From positions 1-64,000 of the forward strand of contig NZ_BDBB01000021.1 of assembly GCF_001612765.1 (NCBI RefSeq): a stretch of DNA of 64,000 nucleotides, read 5' to 3'. Shown here one piece after another: positions 52,317 to 61,261 of this stretch (its first letter is position 1; the number at the start of each line of letters is the position of its first letter). Origin of the DNA: Nocardia arthritidis NBRC 100137 (GTDB lineage Bacteria > Actinomycetota > Actinomycetes > Mycobacteriales > Mycobacteriaceae). The notes below the pieces were generated by a model. That model saw only the letters and a program-made list of their open reading frames with translations, did not search any database and was not told where the DNA came from. A program made the position numbers and the translations under genes.

Positions 52317-53099
52317 ATGACCGTGGCTGCCGAGAGAATGCCGGTGCTGTATCTCTCGCATGGCGCTCCGCCGCTGGCCGACCACGAGAGGTGGCCCGCC
52401 GAACTGGCGGCGTGGTCGCGCGCGTTGCCGCGTCCCCGCGCCGTCCTGATCGTCTCCGCGCACTGGGAGGCCGCGCCGATCGCGCTCGGCGCCACGCAGA
52501 CGGTGCCGCTGATCTACGACTTCTGGGGCTTTCCGGAGCGGTACTACCAGGTGCGTTATGCCGCGCCGGGCGCGCCCGAGCTGGCCGGCAAGGTGCGAAA
52601 CCTGTTGCGCGGACCGGGCGCCGCGGTGGCGGACGTCCCGGATCGCGGGCTCGATCACGGCGCCTACGTGCCGTTGAAGGAGATGTATCCGGACGCCGAC
52701 ATCCCGGTGTTGCAGCTGTCCATGCCGACGCTGGACCCGCAGGCCTTGCTGAGCGTCGGCCGGAAGCTGGCGCCGCTGCGCGACGAAGGCGTGCTGATCG
52801 TCGGCAGCGGATTCTTCACCCACAACCTGCGCGCGCTGACCGCCGACGACGAGCACGTGCAGTCCTTCACAGCCGAATTCGACGCGTGGGGCCGCGAGGC
52901 GCTGGCCGCCCGCGACCTGGACACACTGCTCGACTTCGAGCGCACCGCACCCGCGGCTCGCCTGGCCCATCCACGCGCCGACCACTTCGCGCCGCTGTTC
53001 GTCGCACTCGGCGCGGGCGAGGAGGACTTCGGCACGCTGCGCACCGTCATCGATGGTTACTGGTTCGGCATGGCACGCCGATCCATCCAGCTCGGCTGA
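52317..53099 (+). CDS. Class III extradiol dioxygenase (LigB/DODA family)
   Basis: A 260-residue non-heme metal enzyme that opens catechol-type rings; members include 4,5-DOPA dioxygenases. Metal ligands are expected at YLSHGAPPL (His), ISAHWEAAPI (His) and the later LDHGAYVPLK and GSGFFTHNLR histidines. It gives the family start MPVLYLSHGAPP after AGGAG and ATG 52317. Under control of the divergent MarR gene with two operators. Likely role: detoxification or catabolism of a catechol. Confidence 0.93.
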   Translation: MTVAAERMPVLYLSHGAPPLADHERWPAELAAWSRALPRPRAVLIVSAHWEAAPIALGATQTVPLIYDFWGFPERYYQVRYAAPGAPELAGKVRNLLRGPGAAVADVPDRGLDHGAYVPLKEMYPDADIPVLQLSMPTLDPQALLSVGRKLAPLRDEGVLIVGSGFFTHNLRALTADDEHVQSFTAEFDAWGREALAARDLDTLLDFERTAPAARLAHPRADHFAPLFVALGAGEEDFGTLRTVIDGYWFGMARRSIQLG

Positions 53100-53339
53100 G
53101 CGCCAGCGCCGCACCACCCGACCACGCCCGAGGCGACGCGATCCGGCCCAGTCGGGGTCGCACCGGACCCGGGTAGCGGGAGCCTCCGGAGTCGCGGTCA
53201 CGCGTCAGCACCCCGCCTGCCCAGAACCTGCCGCCGGAGAGCATCAGCTGGATCGCGCTGCTCCCGGCGTGCCGGTGAACGGTCCGCGAGGCAGCGGCAC
53301 CGCCACCGCGACCGAGGTCGCGAGCCCTCTACGGCCGCA

Positions 53340-53885
53340 TCACCGGATGCGCAGCGCCGTCAGCCGCCAGCCCGCCGAGCGGGTCCGCACGATGCGCGCC
53401 GCCAAGGCGAAATGACGCCTGCCCCGGCCGTAGGTGGCGAAGACCTCAGCGGTCTTGGCGTCTACCAGGACCACGTTCACCCGCATCGGCACCGCGACGC
53501 CGAGATCGCGGCCCGGCACGAGACCGGCGCCGATCAACGTGCGCACCGCGGCGACGACCGTGGCGTCGGCGACCGCGGCCAGTTGCGGCACGGGCCTCCT
53601 GCGGTCGAGCACCTCGAGGACGACTCGCACCGCCGACTCGGCGAATCGGCGTGCCGCCGACCGTGACTCGTCCTCGGCCCGCGCGGTGCAGGCATGACTT
53701 CGCGCCACCGCGCCGCGTATCCCGGCACGGGACCGACTGGAGGTCGCGTGCGGTCGCGGCCGGCACGGTAGCGCCCGAGCGGGTGCCGGATCGGGCGCCA
53801 TCCGGTCCGCCTCGGCGCGGCGGCGACTGTCCAAGGGCGGCTCCGGATTCGGAGCAGGCGCCAACCAATCCTGATAACCAGCCAT
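53340..53885 (-). CDS. Rv3235 family protein
   Basis: A 181-residue protein. The C-terminal 120 residues match the small Rv3235-type domain found in mycobacteria and nocardiae: ARRFAESAVRVVLEVLDRRR, PVPQLAAVADATVVAAVRTL, and RRHFALAARIVRTRSAGWRL. The N-terminal 60 residues are Pro/Ala/Arg-rich and disordered. ATG 53885 follows GAAGGG at 6 bp. In mycobacteria this gene sits near secA; here it stands alone, divergent from a membrane esterase. Function unknown. 53100-53339 holds nothing recognised. Confidence 0.8.
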   Translation of the reverse strand: MAGYQDWLAPAPNPEPPLDSRRRAEADRMAPDPAPARALPCRPRPHATSSRSRAGIRGAVARSHACTARAEDESRSAARRFAESAVRVVLEVLDRRRPVPQLAAVADATVVAAVRTLIGAGLVPGRDLGVAVPMRVNVVLVDAKTAEVFATYGRGRRHFALAARIVRTRSAGWRLTALRIR

Positions 53886-54069
53886 GCACATCCCTTCGAA
53901 AACCCGGTGGTCGAAACCTGGTGGGGACCGATTCTGCGGACGAGCCACCGGAAGTCGCGCGTAGTCGGCTACCCGAATCCGTCCCGGCATGCCACCACCG
54001 GAAACCGGCGGCCCCGAAGACCGACCTATGTTGGAGCCGGCGAACCCCGACCCGGAACCGGAGATTTTG

Positions 54070-55317
54070 ATGACCGACGAGCGAGGAGCGGACGTGACCG
54101 TGCCCGGAAGGTCCGCGATCGCGCGTCGCCTGTTGCGCATCGGCCTGCTCGCGCTCGCCGGAGCGCTCGCCACGTACCTCACGCTCGCTCAACTGATCGC
54201 GATACTGCCGGTGTCCTGGGTGATGCCGTTACTGGGCAACGCGGTCGCGCAGTCGGCAGTGCTCTTGCTCGGTGCCGTCCGTGACGCGCTGGGCTCGTGG
54301 AACATGGTGCTGGCGGTGGTCGCGACCACGCTCGCGCTGACGGTGTTTCGCGGCGACCAGCGCGGGCGGCGCCTCGCGAGCACGGTGACCGGCGTGGCCG
54401 CCGTCGGCCTGATGCTGTCCGTCGTGACCAGCGCGACGCTGGTGTTCGCGGCGCGTGACGCCGCGGGCGTCTGGATTCCGTTCGCCCCGGCCGTGCCGTT
54501 CAGCACCGTCGGCGAGGCGCCCGACGAGACCGTCACCTACGCGACCGTCGACGGACAACCGATCCTGGCGGACCTGTACCTGCCCGCCCCGGCGTCGCGA
54601 CCGGCGCCGCTGGTGGTGAGCATTCACGGCGGAGCTTTCGTCACGGGCAGCCGTGGCACCGACGCCTACACGACCTGGCTGGCCGACAACGGATACGCCG
54701 TCCTCGATGTGGACTACCGCCTCTCCGACGAAGGCGACCACCGTTGGAACACCGAGGACGCCGACGTCGCCTGCGCGCTGAGCTGGGCCGCCGCGAACGC
54801 GCAGCGGTACAACTGGGACATGCGGCGGGTCGCGACGTTCGGCGAATCGGCGGGCGGCAATCTGGCCGTCAACGTCGCGAACAAGATCAACGCGGGTGTC
54901 CTGCGGCCCAGCTGCGGCAGCGCCGCCGAGCTACCGAAGGTGCGCGCGGCGGTGGCGCTGTACCCGGCGGTCGACCTGGCCGCTTCGGGCACCGAGACCG
55001 CGCTCGGCGTCGACGCCGCCCGGCAGTACCTCGGCGGGACGCCCGAGCAGTACCCCGACCGCTACACCGCGACCGGCGCCGCCGCACAGGTCACCGGCGA
55101 CTCCCCACCCACCCTGCTGATCCAGGGCGCCAACGATCACCTCGTGCTCGCCGCGCACACCGCCGCCTACGCCGCGGCCCTGGAGGGCGCGCGCGTTCCG
55201 CACCGCTACGTGGAGCTGCCCTTCCTCGATCACGCCTTCGGCACCACTGAACTCGACACCGGCGCGCTGGTCACCCGCGAACTCACCCACACCTGGCTGA
55301 CGGAATACCTGCCGTAA
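54070..55317 (+). CDS. Membrane-anchored alpha/beta hydrolase (HSL-like)
   Basis: A 415-residue esterase. ATG 54070 follows GGAG at 6 bp. Residues about 25-135 carry several membrane helices (LLRIGLLALAGALATYLTL, NMVLAVVATTLALTVF, LASTVTGVAAVGLMLSVVT). The hydrolase domain then has the oxyanion motif VVSIHGGAFVTGSRG, elbow ATFGESAGGNLAVN, acid around LIQGANDHLV and the His in FLDHAFGTT. The catalytic part should face outward. The layout matches mycobacterial membrane-linked lipases acting on envelope lipids. It is followed by the luciferase-like pair. Confidence 0.92.
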   Translation: MTDERGADVTVPGRSAIARRLLRIGLLALAGALATYLTLAQLIAILPVSWVMPLLGNAVAQSAVLLLGAVRDALGSWNMVLAVVATTLALTVFRGDQRGRRLASTVTGVAAVGLMLSVVTSATLVFAARDAAGVWIPFAPAVPFSTVGEAPDETVTYATVDGQPILADLYLPAPASRPAPLVVSIHGGAFVTGSRGTDAYTTWLADNGYAVLDVDYRLSDEGDHRWNTEDADVACALSWAAANAQRYNWDMRRVATFGESAGGNLAVNVANKINAGVLRPSCGSAAELPKVRAAVALYPAVDLAASGTETALGVDAARQYLGGTPEQYPDRYTATGAAAQVTGDSPPTLLIQGANDHLVLAAHTAAYAAALEGARVPHRYVELPFLDHAFGTTELDTGALVTRELTHTWLTEYLP

Positions 55318-55419
55318 CCGACGCCACATCGCCCGAGCGGGAATATCCGCGTACCCCACTTCGTTCCTTTGGTTGCCATATCCACCAAATTGAGACAGAC
55401 TGGGAACGAAGGAGGCGTC

Positions 55420-56514
55420 GTGCAGTTCGGAATTTTCACGGTCGGTGATGTGACGACCGACCCCACGACCGGCCGGACGCCGAGTGAGCACGAGCGCATC
55501 ACGGCCATGGTGACGATCGCCCGCAAGGCCGAAGAGGTCGGGCTGGACGTGTTCGCCACCGGCGAGCACCACAACCGGCCGTTCGTGCCGTCGTCGCCGA
55601 CCACCATGCTCGGCTACATCGCGGCGCGGACCGAGCGGCTCCAGCTCTCCACCGCCACGACGCTGATCACCACGAACGACCCGGTGAAGATCGCCGAGGA
55701 CTTCGCCATGCTGCAGCACCTCGCCGAGGGGCGGGTTGACCTGATGCTCGGCCGCGGCAACACCGGGCCGGTCTACCCCTGGTTCGGCAAGGACATCCGC
55801 GACGGCATCCCGCTGGCGATCGAGAACTACCACCTGCTGCACCGGCTCTGGCGCGAAGACGTGGTCGACTGGGAGGGCAAGTTCCGCACGCCGCTGCAGT
55901 CGTTCACCTCGACGCCGCGCCCGCTGGACGACGTACCGCCGTTCGTCTGGCACGGCTCGATCCGCAGCCCCGAGATCGCCGAGCAGGCGGCCTACTACGG
56001 CGACGGATTCTTCGCCAACAACATCTTCTGGCCGAAAGAGCACTTCCAGCGGCTGATCGCGCTCTACCGGCAGCGCTACGAGCACTACGGCCACGGCTCC
56101 GCCGACCAGGCGATCGTCGGCCTGGGCGGACAGGTGTTCATGCGGAAGAACTCCCAGGACGCGGTGCGCGAGTTCCGGCCCTACTTCGACAACGCGCCGG
56201 TGTACGGGCACGGCCCGTCGCTGGAGAAGTTCACCGAGCAGACGCCGCTCACGGTGGGCAGCCCGCAGGAGGTCATCGACAAGACGCTCACCTTCCGTGC
56301 GGCGTTCGGCGACTACCAGCGCCAGCTGTTCTTGATGGATCACGCGGGCCTTCCGCTGAAAACCGTACTGGAGCAACTGGACCTGCTCGGCGAAGAAGTG
56401 GTTCCGGTGCTGCGCAAGGAATTCGAGGCTCTGCGCCCGGCGCACGTGCCGGACGCGCCGACACACGCCGGCCTGGTCGCCGCGCGTGACGCCGCCCTGG
56501 AGGCGACCCGATGA
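55420..56514 (+). CDS. LLM-class flavin-dependent oxidoreductase
   Basis: A 364-residue luciferase-like monooxygenase. The TIM-barrel starts QFGIFTVGDVTTDPTTG, with the flavin-site segments FATGEHHNRPFVPSSP, LLGRGNTGPVYPWFG-like and WHGSIRSPEIAEQAAYYGD. It uses FMNH2 supplied by a reductase. GGAGG precedes GTG 55420. The stop overlaps the start of an FMN-reductase-type gene (ATGA), which fits the CE1758/CE1759-like two-gene module. The substrate is unknown. Confidence 0.92.
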   Translation: MQFGIFTVGDVTTDPTTGRTPSEHERITAMVTIARKAEEVGLDVFATGEHHNRPFVPSSPTTMLGYIAARTERLQLSTATTLITTNDPVKIAEDFAMLQHLAEGRVDLMLGRGNTGPVYPWFGKDIRDGIPLAIENYHLLHRLWREDVVDWEGKFRTPLQSFTSTPRPLDDVPPFVWHGSIRSPEIAEQAAYYGDGFFANNIFWPKEHFQRLIALYRQRYEHYGHGSADQAIVGLGGQVFMRKNSQDAVREFRPYFDNAPVYGHGPSLEKFTEQTPLTVGSPQEVIDKTLTFRAAFGDYQRQLFLMDHAGLPLKTVLEQLDLLGEEVVPVLRKEFEALRPAHVPDAPTHAGLVAARDAALEATR

Positions 56515-57116
56515 CCCGCATCGCCGTCGTCGCCGCGGGCCTGTCGCAGCCGTCGTCGACCCGGCTGCTCGCCGATCGGCTCGCCGCCGCCACCGGCGCG
56601 GCGCTGACCGCGTCGGGCGCGGACGTGGCGTTCGACGTGGTCGAAGTACGCGAGCACGCCCGCGATCTGGCCGACAACCTGCTGACCGGGTTCGCGCCGG
56701 GCGGGCTGCGCGCGACGATCGACACCGTGACCGGCGCCGACGGTTTGATCGCCGTCACGCCGATCTTCAACGCCTCCTACAGCGGCCTGTTCAAGACGTT
56801 CTTCGACGTCCTCGAACCGGACGCGCTGGCCGGGATGCCGGTGCTGCTGGGGGCGACCGGCGGCTCGGCGCGCCATTCGCTGACGTTGGAGCACGCACTG
56901 CGGCCGATGTTCAGCTACCTGCGCGCGGTGGTCGCGCCCACCGCCGTCTACGCGGCATCCGAGGACTGGGCGTCCGCGGCGGCGGGCGGATTGAGCGCCC
57001 GGATCGACCGTGCCGCAGCGGAATTCGCCGCACTGCTGAGCGGCGCACCGCGCGAGCGCGCCGCCGATCCGTACGACGACCCGGTACCGTTCGCGCAGCT
57101 ACTCGGCGCCCACTGA
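56511..57116 (+). CDS. NADPH-dependent FMN reductase (CE1759-like)
   Basis: A 201-residue flavodoxin-like FMN reductase. The nucleotide motif is AVVAAGLSQPSSTRLLADRL, with GLIAVTPIFNASYSGLFKTF around the flavin. It should reduce FMN with NAD(P)H and pass it to the upstream monooxygenase. ATG 56511 overlaps the monooxygenase stop, so translation is coupled. The length is typical for the family. The two genes form a self-contained oxygenation module. Confidence 0.92.
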   Translation: MTRIAVVAAGLSQPSSTRLLADRLAAATGAALTASGADVAFDVVEVREHARDLADNLLTGFAPGGLRATIDTVTGADGLIAVTPIFNASYSGLFKTFFDVLEPDALAGMPVLLGATGGSARHSLTLEHALRPMFSYLRAVVAPTAVYAASEDWASAAAGGLSARIDRAAAEFAALLSGAPRERAADPYDDPVPFAQLLGAH

Positions 57117-57183
57117 ACCCTTCCCACCGACCGAGCCCGACCCACGCCAACTAATTCAATTCTCAATCACCAAGGAGAACATC

Positions 57184-57732
57184 ATGTCCACCGGAACCAC
57201 CAACGCTCTGACCGCGGGCACCTGGGCCATCGACCCCGCCCACTCCACGCTCGGCTTCTCGGTGCGCCACTTGATGGTCAGCAAGGTACGCGGACGCTTC
57301 ACCGACTTCTCGGGCAAGCTGGTCATCGGCGAGGACGGCAGCGCCTCGGCCACGGCCGAGATCCGGGTCGACTCGGTCACCACCGACAACGAACAGCGCG
57401 ACGCGCACCTGCGCACCGCGGACTTCTTCCAGGCCGAGGAGTTTCCGGTGGCCACGTTCGAGTCCACCGGCTTCCGGGTGAACGGCGACGACTTCATCGT
57501 GGACGGCGAATTCACCATCCGCGGCGTCACCAAGCCGGTCACCCTGGACGTGGAGTTCCTCGGCGTCAACCCCGGCATGGGCCACGGACCGGTCGCGGGC
57601 TTCGAGGCCAAGACCGTGATCAACCGCCGCGACTTCGGCATCACCATCGACATGCCCCTGCCCGACGGCGGCGCGGTGATCGGCGACAAGATCACGCTCA
57701 CCCTCGAGATCGAGGTGGGTTTGCAGTCCTGA
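57184..57732 (+). CDS. YceI family protein
   Basis: A 182-residue lipocalin-like beta-barrel protein. Conserved blocks: TWAIDPAHSTLGFSVRHLMV, RGRFTDFSGKLVIGEDGS, FFQAEEFPVATFESTGFR, FTIRGVTKPVTLDVEFLG. YceI proteins bind polyisoprenoids or amides. No signal peptide is visible, so this copy is cytosolic. AAGGAGAAC precedes ATG 57184, and a strong terminator follows at 57742. Monocistronic or distal to the LLM pair (67-bp gap). Confidence 0.92.
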   Translation: MSTGTTNALTAGTWAIDPAHSTLGFSVRHLMVSKVRGRFTDFSGKLVIGEDGSASATAEIRVDSVTTDNEQRDAHLRTADFFQAEEFPVATFESTGFRVNGDDFIVDGEFTIRGVTKPVTLDVEFLGVNPGMGHGPVAGFEAKTVINRRDFGITIDMPLPDGGAVIGDKITLTLEIEVGLQS

Positions 57733-57741
57733 GTGATCCGG

Positions 57742-57780
57742 ACGGTCCCGCGGGAGTTGCCTGCGGGACCGTTCTTTCGT
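57742..57780 (+). terminator. Rho-independent terminator after yceI
   Basis: ACGGTCCCGC (57742-57751) and GCGGGACCGT (57763-57772) form a perfect 10-bp stem with an 11-nt loop, followed by TCTTTCGT. It is shared with the end of the convergent DUF72 gene. Confidence 0.85.
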
Positions 57781-58619
57781 CAGAAGAGGGTCATCGGCTC
57801 GGCAGGCGTTGGCTCGGGCAACGGATCCAGCTGTGGCAGCCGGGCGCGGACCTCGTCGTGGAAGCGGCGGGCCAGCTCCAGCGAGCCCGCGTTGTCCGGG
57901 GTGTGCACGAACACCGTCGGCGACCGGCCTTCGCGCAGCCACTCGGCGACCGTGCCGACCCACGGCTGCCAGCCGCCGACGGTGCGCTCGACATCGTCAC
58001 GGCCGTGGTACCGCACGATCGGGTACTCGGTCAGGGCGCGCATCCTGCGCCGCACCCGCGGCTTCTTCGACGCCGCCTCCTGTTCCGCCGCACTGGTGGG
58101 CGGACCGTCGAAGAGCACGGTGGTGTCGAACGGAACCCATTCGGCGCCCACCCTGGACAAGACGTATTCCAGCCTGCGCGCCGCCTGCTCGTCGGCGAAG
58201 AACGCGGGATGCCGGACCTCGACGGCGGCCCGGTAGGTGCGCGGCAATTGCCGCAGGAATCCGGCCAGCGCACCGAGATCGGTGGGGCCGAACGAGCCGG
58301 GCAACTGCACCCACAGGGCGTGAATGCGTTCACCGAGCGGCTCCATCGCGGCGAGGAACGAGCGCAGGTCCTCCTCGACGCCGGACAGCCTGCGTTCATG
58401 GGTGATCGGCTTGGGCAGCTTGAGGACGAATCGGAACGCGGGATCACATTGACCCGCCCACGATTCCACCGTGCGCCGCGACGGCGTCGCGTAGAAGGTC
58501 GTGTTGCCTTCGACCGCATTGCACCACGTGGCGTACCAGCGCAGCCGCTCCCCCGGCGCGAGCTGCCTTTCCTGCCAGGCCGCGTGCGTCCACATCGCAC
58601 ATCCCACGTGAAGCCGCAT
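57780..58619 (-). CDS. DUF72 domain protein
   Basis: A 279-residue TIM-barrel protein of the DUF72 family: LHVGCAMWTHAAWQERQL, NAVEGNTTFYATPSRRTVES, FRFVLKLPKPITHERRLSG, HALWVQLPGSFGP, AVEVRHPAFFADE and RYHGRDDV. The role is unknown; a nuclease or DNA-related function has been suggested for the fold without firm proof. ATG 58619 gives the usual MRLHVGCAMW start; GTG 58649 is a weaker option. It follows the glycerol kinase gene (64-bp gap) on the same strand. Confidence 0.9.
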   Translation of the reverse strand: MRLHVGCAMWTHAAWQERQLAPGERLRWYATWCNAVEGNTTFYATPSRRTVESWAGQCDPAFRFVLKLPKPITHERRLSGVEEDLRSFLAAMEPLGERIHALWVQLPGSFGPTDLGALAGFLRQLPRTYRAAVEVRHPAFFADEQAARRLEYVLSRVGAEWVPFDTTVLFDGPPTSAAEQEAASKKPRVRRRMRALTEYPIVRYHGRDDVERTVGGWQPWVGTVAEWLREGRSPTVFVHTPDNAGSLELARRFHDEVRARLPQLDPLPEPTPAEPMTLF

Positions 58620-58683
58620 GCCTTCGACGCTAACCCACCCTCCCGACACGCTCGTCCCGGCGGCACGCGACCACGGCCGGGAC

Positions 58684-60201
58684 TCACCGCCGCGCCCGCT
58701 TGGCCGACCGGACCCAGCCGAAGGTCAGCTCCACGGCGCGCTTCCAGTTGTCGTACTCCTCCACTCGCAGCTCGGGGTCCATCCGTGGAACCCATTGCGC
58801 GGCAAGGCGCCAGTTGTTCCGCAGACCTTCCAGGTCCGGCCAGTAACCGACGGCCAGGCCCGCGGCGTACGCGGCGCCGAGCGAGACCGTCTCGGCGACG
58901 AACGGACGCGACACCGGAACGTCGAGGACGTCGGCCACGATCTGCATGAGCAGGTTGTTGGAGGTCATGCCGCCGTCCACGCGCAGTGCCTCGGCCCGCA
59001 GGCCCGAGTCGGCGTTCATCGCCTCTACCACGTCGCGGGTCTGCCAGGCGGTGGCCTCCAGTACGGCGCGGGCGATGTGGCCCTTGGTGATGTAGGAGGT
59101 CAGTCCGGCGATGAGACCGCGGGCGTCGCTGCGCCAATGCGGTGCGTAGAGCCCGGAGAACGCGGGCACGACGTAGCAGCCGCCGTTGTCTTCGACGGTG
59201 CGCGCGAGGGTTTCGATCTCCGGTGCACTCGTGACTAGCCCGATGTTGTCGCGCACCCACTGCACGAGCGAACCGGTGACCGCGATCGGACCCTCCAGCG
59301 CGTAGACCGGCTCCGGACCGATCTGGTAGCCGATCGTGGTGAGCAGGCCGTGCCCGGAGCGCACCAGCTCACCTCCGGTGTTCATCATGAGGAAACCGCC
59401 CGTTCCGTAGGTGCACTTGGTTTCCCCACGCGCGAAACAGGTCTGGCCGAACAACGCGGCGTGCTGGTCGCCGAGCGCGGCGGCGATCGGGATGTCCGGC
59501 ACCACCCGGCGCGTGCTGCCGTAGGACGCGGTCGATGGTTGGATGCGCGGCAGCATCCCCGCCGGGATGCCGAAGAACTCCAGCAGTTCGTCGTCCCAGG
59601 CGAGGGTGCCGATGTTCATCAGAAGGGTACGGCCGGCGTTGGTGACGTCGGTGCGGTGCAGGCCGCCGTCCGAACCGCCGGTGAGGTTCCAGATCAGCCA
59701 GGTCTCCATGGTGCCGAACAGCACCTCGCCCCGCTCGGCGCGCTCGCGCAGACCGGGCGTCGTGTCCAGCATCCAGCGCAGCCGCGGCGCGGCGAAATAG
59801 CTCGCGAGCGGCAGACCGCACAGTTCGCGGATCCGGCCTGCGCCCGGTTTGCCCTCCAGTTCCCGGACCAGTTCTTCGGTCCGTACGTCCTGCCAGACGA
59901 TGGCGCGACCGACCGGCGTGCCGGTGCGGCGGTCCCACACCACGGTGGTCTCGCGCTGGTTGGCGATGCCGAGCGCGACGATCTGATCGGCGGACACTCC
60001 GGAATCGCGCAGCGCCTGCGGCACGATCCGCTCGACGTTGCGCCAGATCTCCACGGCGTCCTGTTCGGCCCATCCCGGCCGCGGGTAGTGCTGCCGGTGC
60101 GGACGCTGGGCGACACCGACGAGCCGGGCCCGCTGGTCGAACAGGATGCACCGCGTGGAGGTGGTGCCCTGGTCGATCGCAAGCACGTAACGCTGCTTCA
60201 T
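58684..60201 (-). CDS. glpK: Glycerol kinase
   Basis: A 505-residue sugar-kinase-fold enzyme making glycerol 3-phosphate from glycerol and ATP. Motifs: AIDQGTTSTRCILFD (ATP), PGWAEQDAVEIW, GIANQRETTVVWDRRTG, AIVWQDVRTEE, GALGDQHAALFG-like region, FSGLYAPHWRSDARGLIAGL and DGGMTSN. AGGAG precedes ATG 60201. It is downstream of iclR (25-bp gap) in an iclR-glpK operon, divergent from a second glpK-glpD pair. The two kinases share the family motifs, but about as much divergence is visible as between distinct paralogues. Confidence 0.95.
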   Translation of the reverse strand: MKQRYVLAIDQGTTSTRCILFDQRARLVGVAQRPHRQHYPRPGWAEQDAVEIWRNVERIVPQALRDSGVSADQIVALGIANQRETTVVWDRRTGTPVGRAIVWQDVRTEELVRELEGKPGAGRIRELCGLPLASYFAAPRLRWMLDTTPGLRERAERGEVLFGTMETWLIWNLTGGSDGGLHRTDVTNAGRTLLMNIGTLAWDDELLEFFGIPAGMLPRIQPSTASYGSTRRVVPDIPIAAALGDQHAALFGQTCFARGETKCTYGTGGFLMMNTGGELVRSGHGLLTTIGYQIGPEPVYALEGPIAVTGSLVQWVRDNIGLVTSAPEIETLARTVEDNGGCYVVPAFSGLYAPHWRSDARGLIAGLTSYITKGHIARAVLEATAWQTRDVVEAMNADSGLRAEALRVDGGMTSNNLLMQIVADVLDVPVSRPFVAETVSLGAAYAAGLAVGYWPDLEGLRNNWRLAAQWVPRMDPELRVEEYDNWKRAVELTFGWVRSAKRARR

Positions 60202-60226
60202 GCTGCTCCTGGATGAAATCCGCTGG

Positions 60227-61009
60227 TCACCGGCGCGACGGTGGTCGGTCGCCCGCACCGAGATCGCGCGACACCGCCCGTGCGGCGTCGAGCACCCGGC
60301 CGACCAGCGAGGATCGGTGCCGCGACTTCGCGTCGCAGAGCCGGTCCATCGCGCCGGTGATGCCGATGGCGCCGACCACGAGCCCACCTGGCGCCCGGAT
60401 CGGCGCCGCGATACCCGCCTCGCCGGGGCGGAACTCCTCGATGTCGCCCGCCCATCCGGCCCGCCGCACACCGGTCAGTTCCCTGGTGAGCGCGGCGCGG
60501 TCGACGAGGGTGCGGTGCGTGAGCGCGGCCGGTTCGGCGCGGCGCACCGTCGCGGCCAGGTCTGCGTCGTAGGCGAGCAGCACCTTGCCCAGCGCGGTGG
60601 CGTGCGGCGGCAGGAGTTCGCCGAGTTCGAGCGCCTGTTCGGAGTTGTCCGGCCGGAACACGTGGTGGACCACGACCACCGCGCCGTCCAGCGGCGCGCC
60701 GATCCGCACCGACTCGCCCGTGCGCGCCGCCAGCGCGTCGGCCCAGTTGATCGCGCGCGAGCGCAACTCGTTCGCGTCGAGGTAGCCGCCGCCCAGGTGC
60801 GGCAACGCCGCGCCGAGCTGGTACTTGCCCGTCGTGGGGTCCTGGTCGACGAAGCCGACGCCCTGGAGGGTGCGCAGGATGCCGTGCGCGGTCGGCTTGG
60901 GTAAGTCGAGCGCGCCCGCGATGTCGCCGACGCCGAGACGACCGGAGCCGCGGGCCAGCAGTCGCAGCACGGCCGCCGCCCGCTCGATCGACTGGATCGG
61001 ACCCGGCAT
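60227..61009 (-). CDS. IclR family transcriptional regulator (GylR-like)
   Basis: A 260-residue regulator. The winged helix-turn-helix is IQSIERAAAVLRLLA, GDIAGALDLPKPTAHGILRT; the C-terminal IclR effector domain has PPHATALGKVLLAYDAD and GIAAPIRAPGGLVVGAIGIT. ATG 61009 gives the common MPGPIQSIERA start. The neighbouring glycerol genes match the Streptomyces gylR/glycerol regulon. Two near-identical palindromes upstream (61038, 61156) are likely its sites. The ligand is likely glycerol or glycerol 3-phosphate. Confidence 0.93.
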   Translation of the reverse strand: MPGPIQSIERAAAVLRLLARGSGRLGVGDIAGALDLPKPTAHGILRTLQGVGFVDQDPTTGKYQLGAALPHLGGGYLDANELRSRAINWADALAARTGESVRIGAPLDGAVVVVHHVFRPDNSEQALELGELLPPHATALGKVLLAYDADLAATVRRAEPAALTHRTLVDRAALTRELTGVRRAGWAGDIEEFRPGEAGIAAPIRAPGGLVVGAIGITGAMDRLCDAKSRHRSSLVGRVLDAARAVSRDLGAGDRPPSRR

Positions 61010-61037
61010 GTCCGGAAACCTATCCCCTGTGTCGTGA

Positions 61038-61170
61038 TTCGACAATGCCGAACGATTGGTGTGCGACGCCTGGCGGAACCCCGTATGAGCTGCGCCATAC
61101 CTTCGCCTCGCCGGTCGCGCAATGGCCATTGCGTTCTTCGCGACCGATCCGTGCGTTCGACATTGTCGAA
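61038..61170. promoter_or_regulatory. Two IclR-type operators in the divergent glycerol promoter
   Basis: TTCGACA-A-TGCCGAA (61038-61052) and TTCGACA-T-TGTCGAA (61156-61170, perfect arms) lie 118 bp apart. The first is 28 bp before the iclR start and the second 91 bp before the second glpK. Confidence 0.75.
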
Positions 61171-61261
61171 TGACAGCGCTATCCGGGTCCGGCATTCCGC
61201 CGTAGTTTCCGTTTCGAGCACGGTCGCGCCCGCGGCCTGCGCGGCGAACGGAGGCTCAGCG

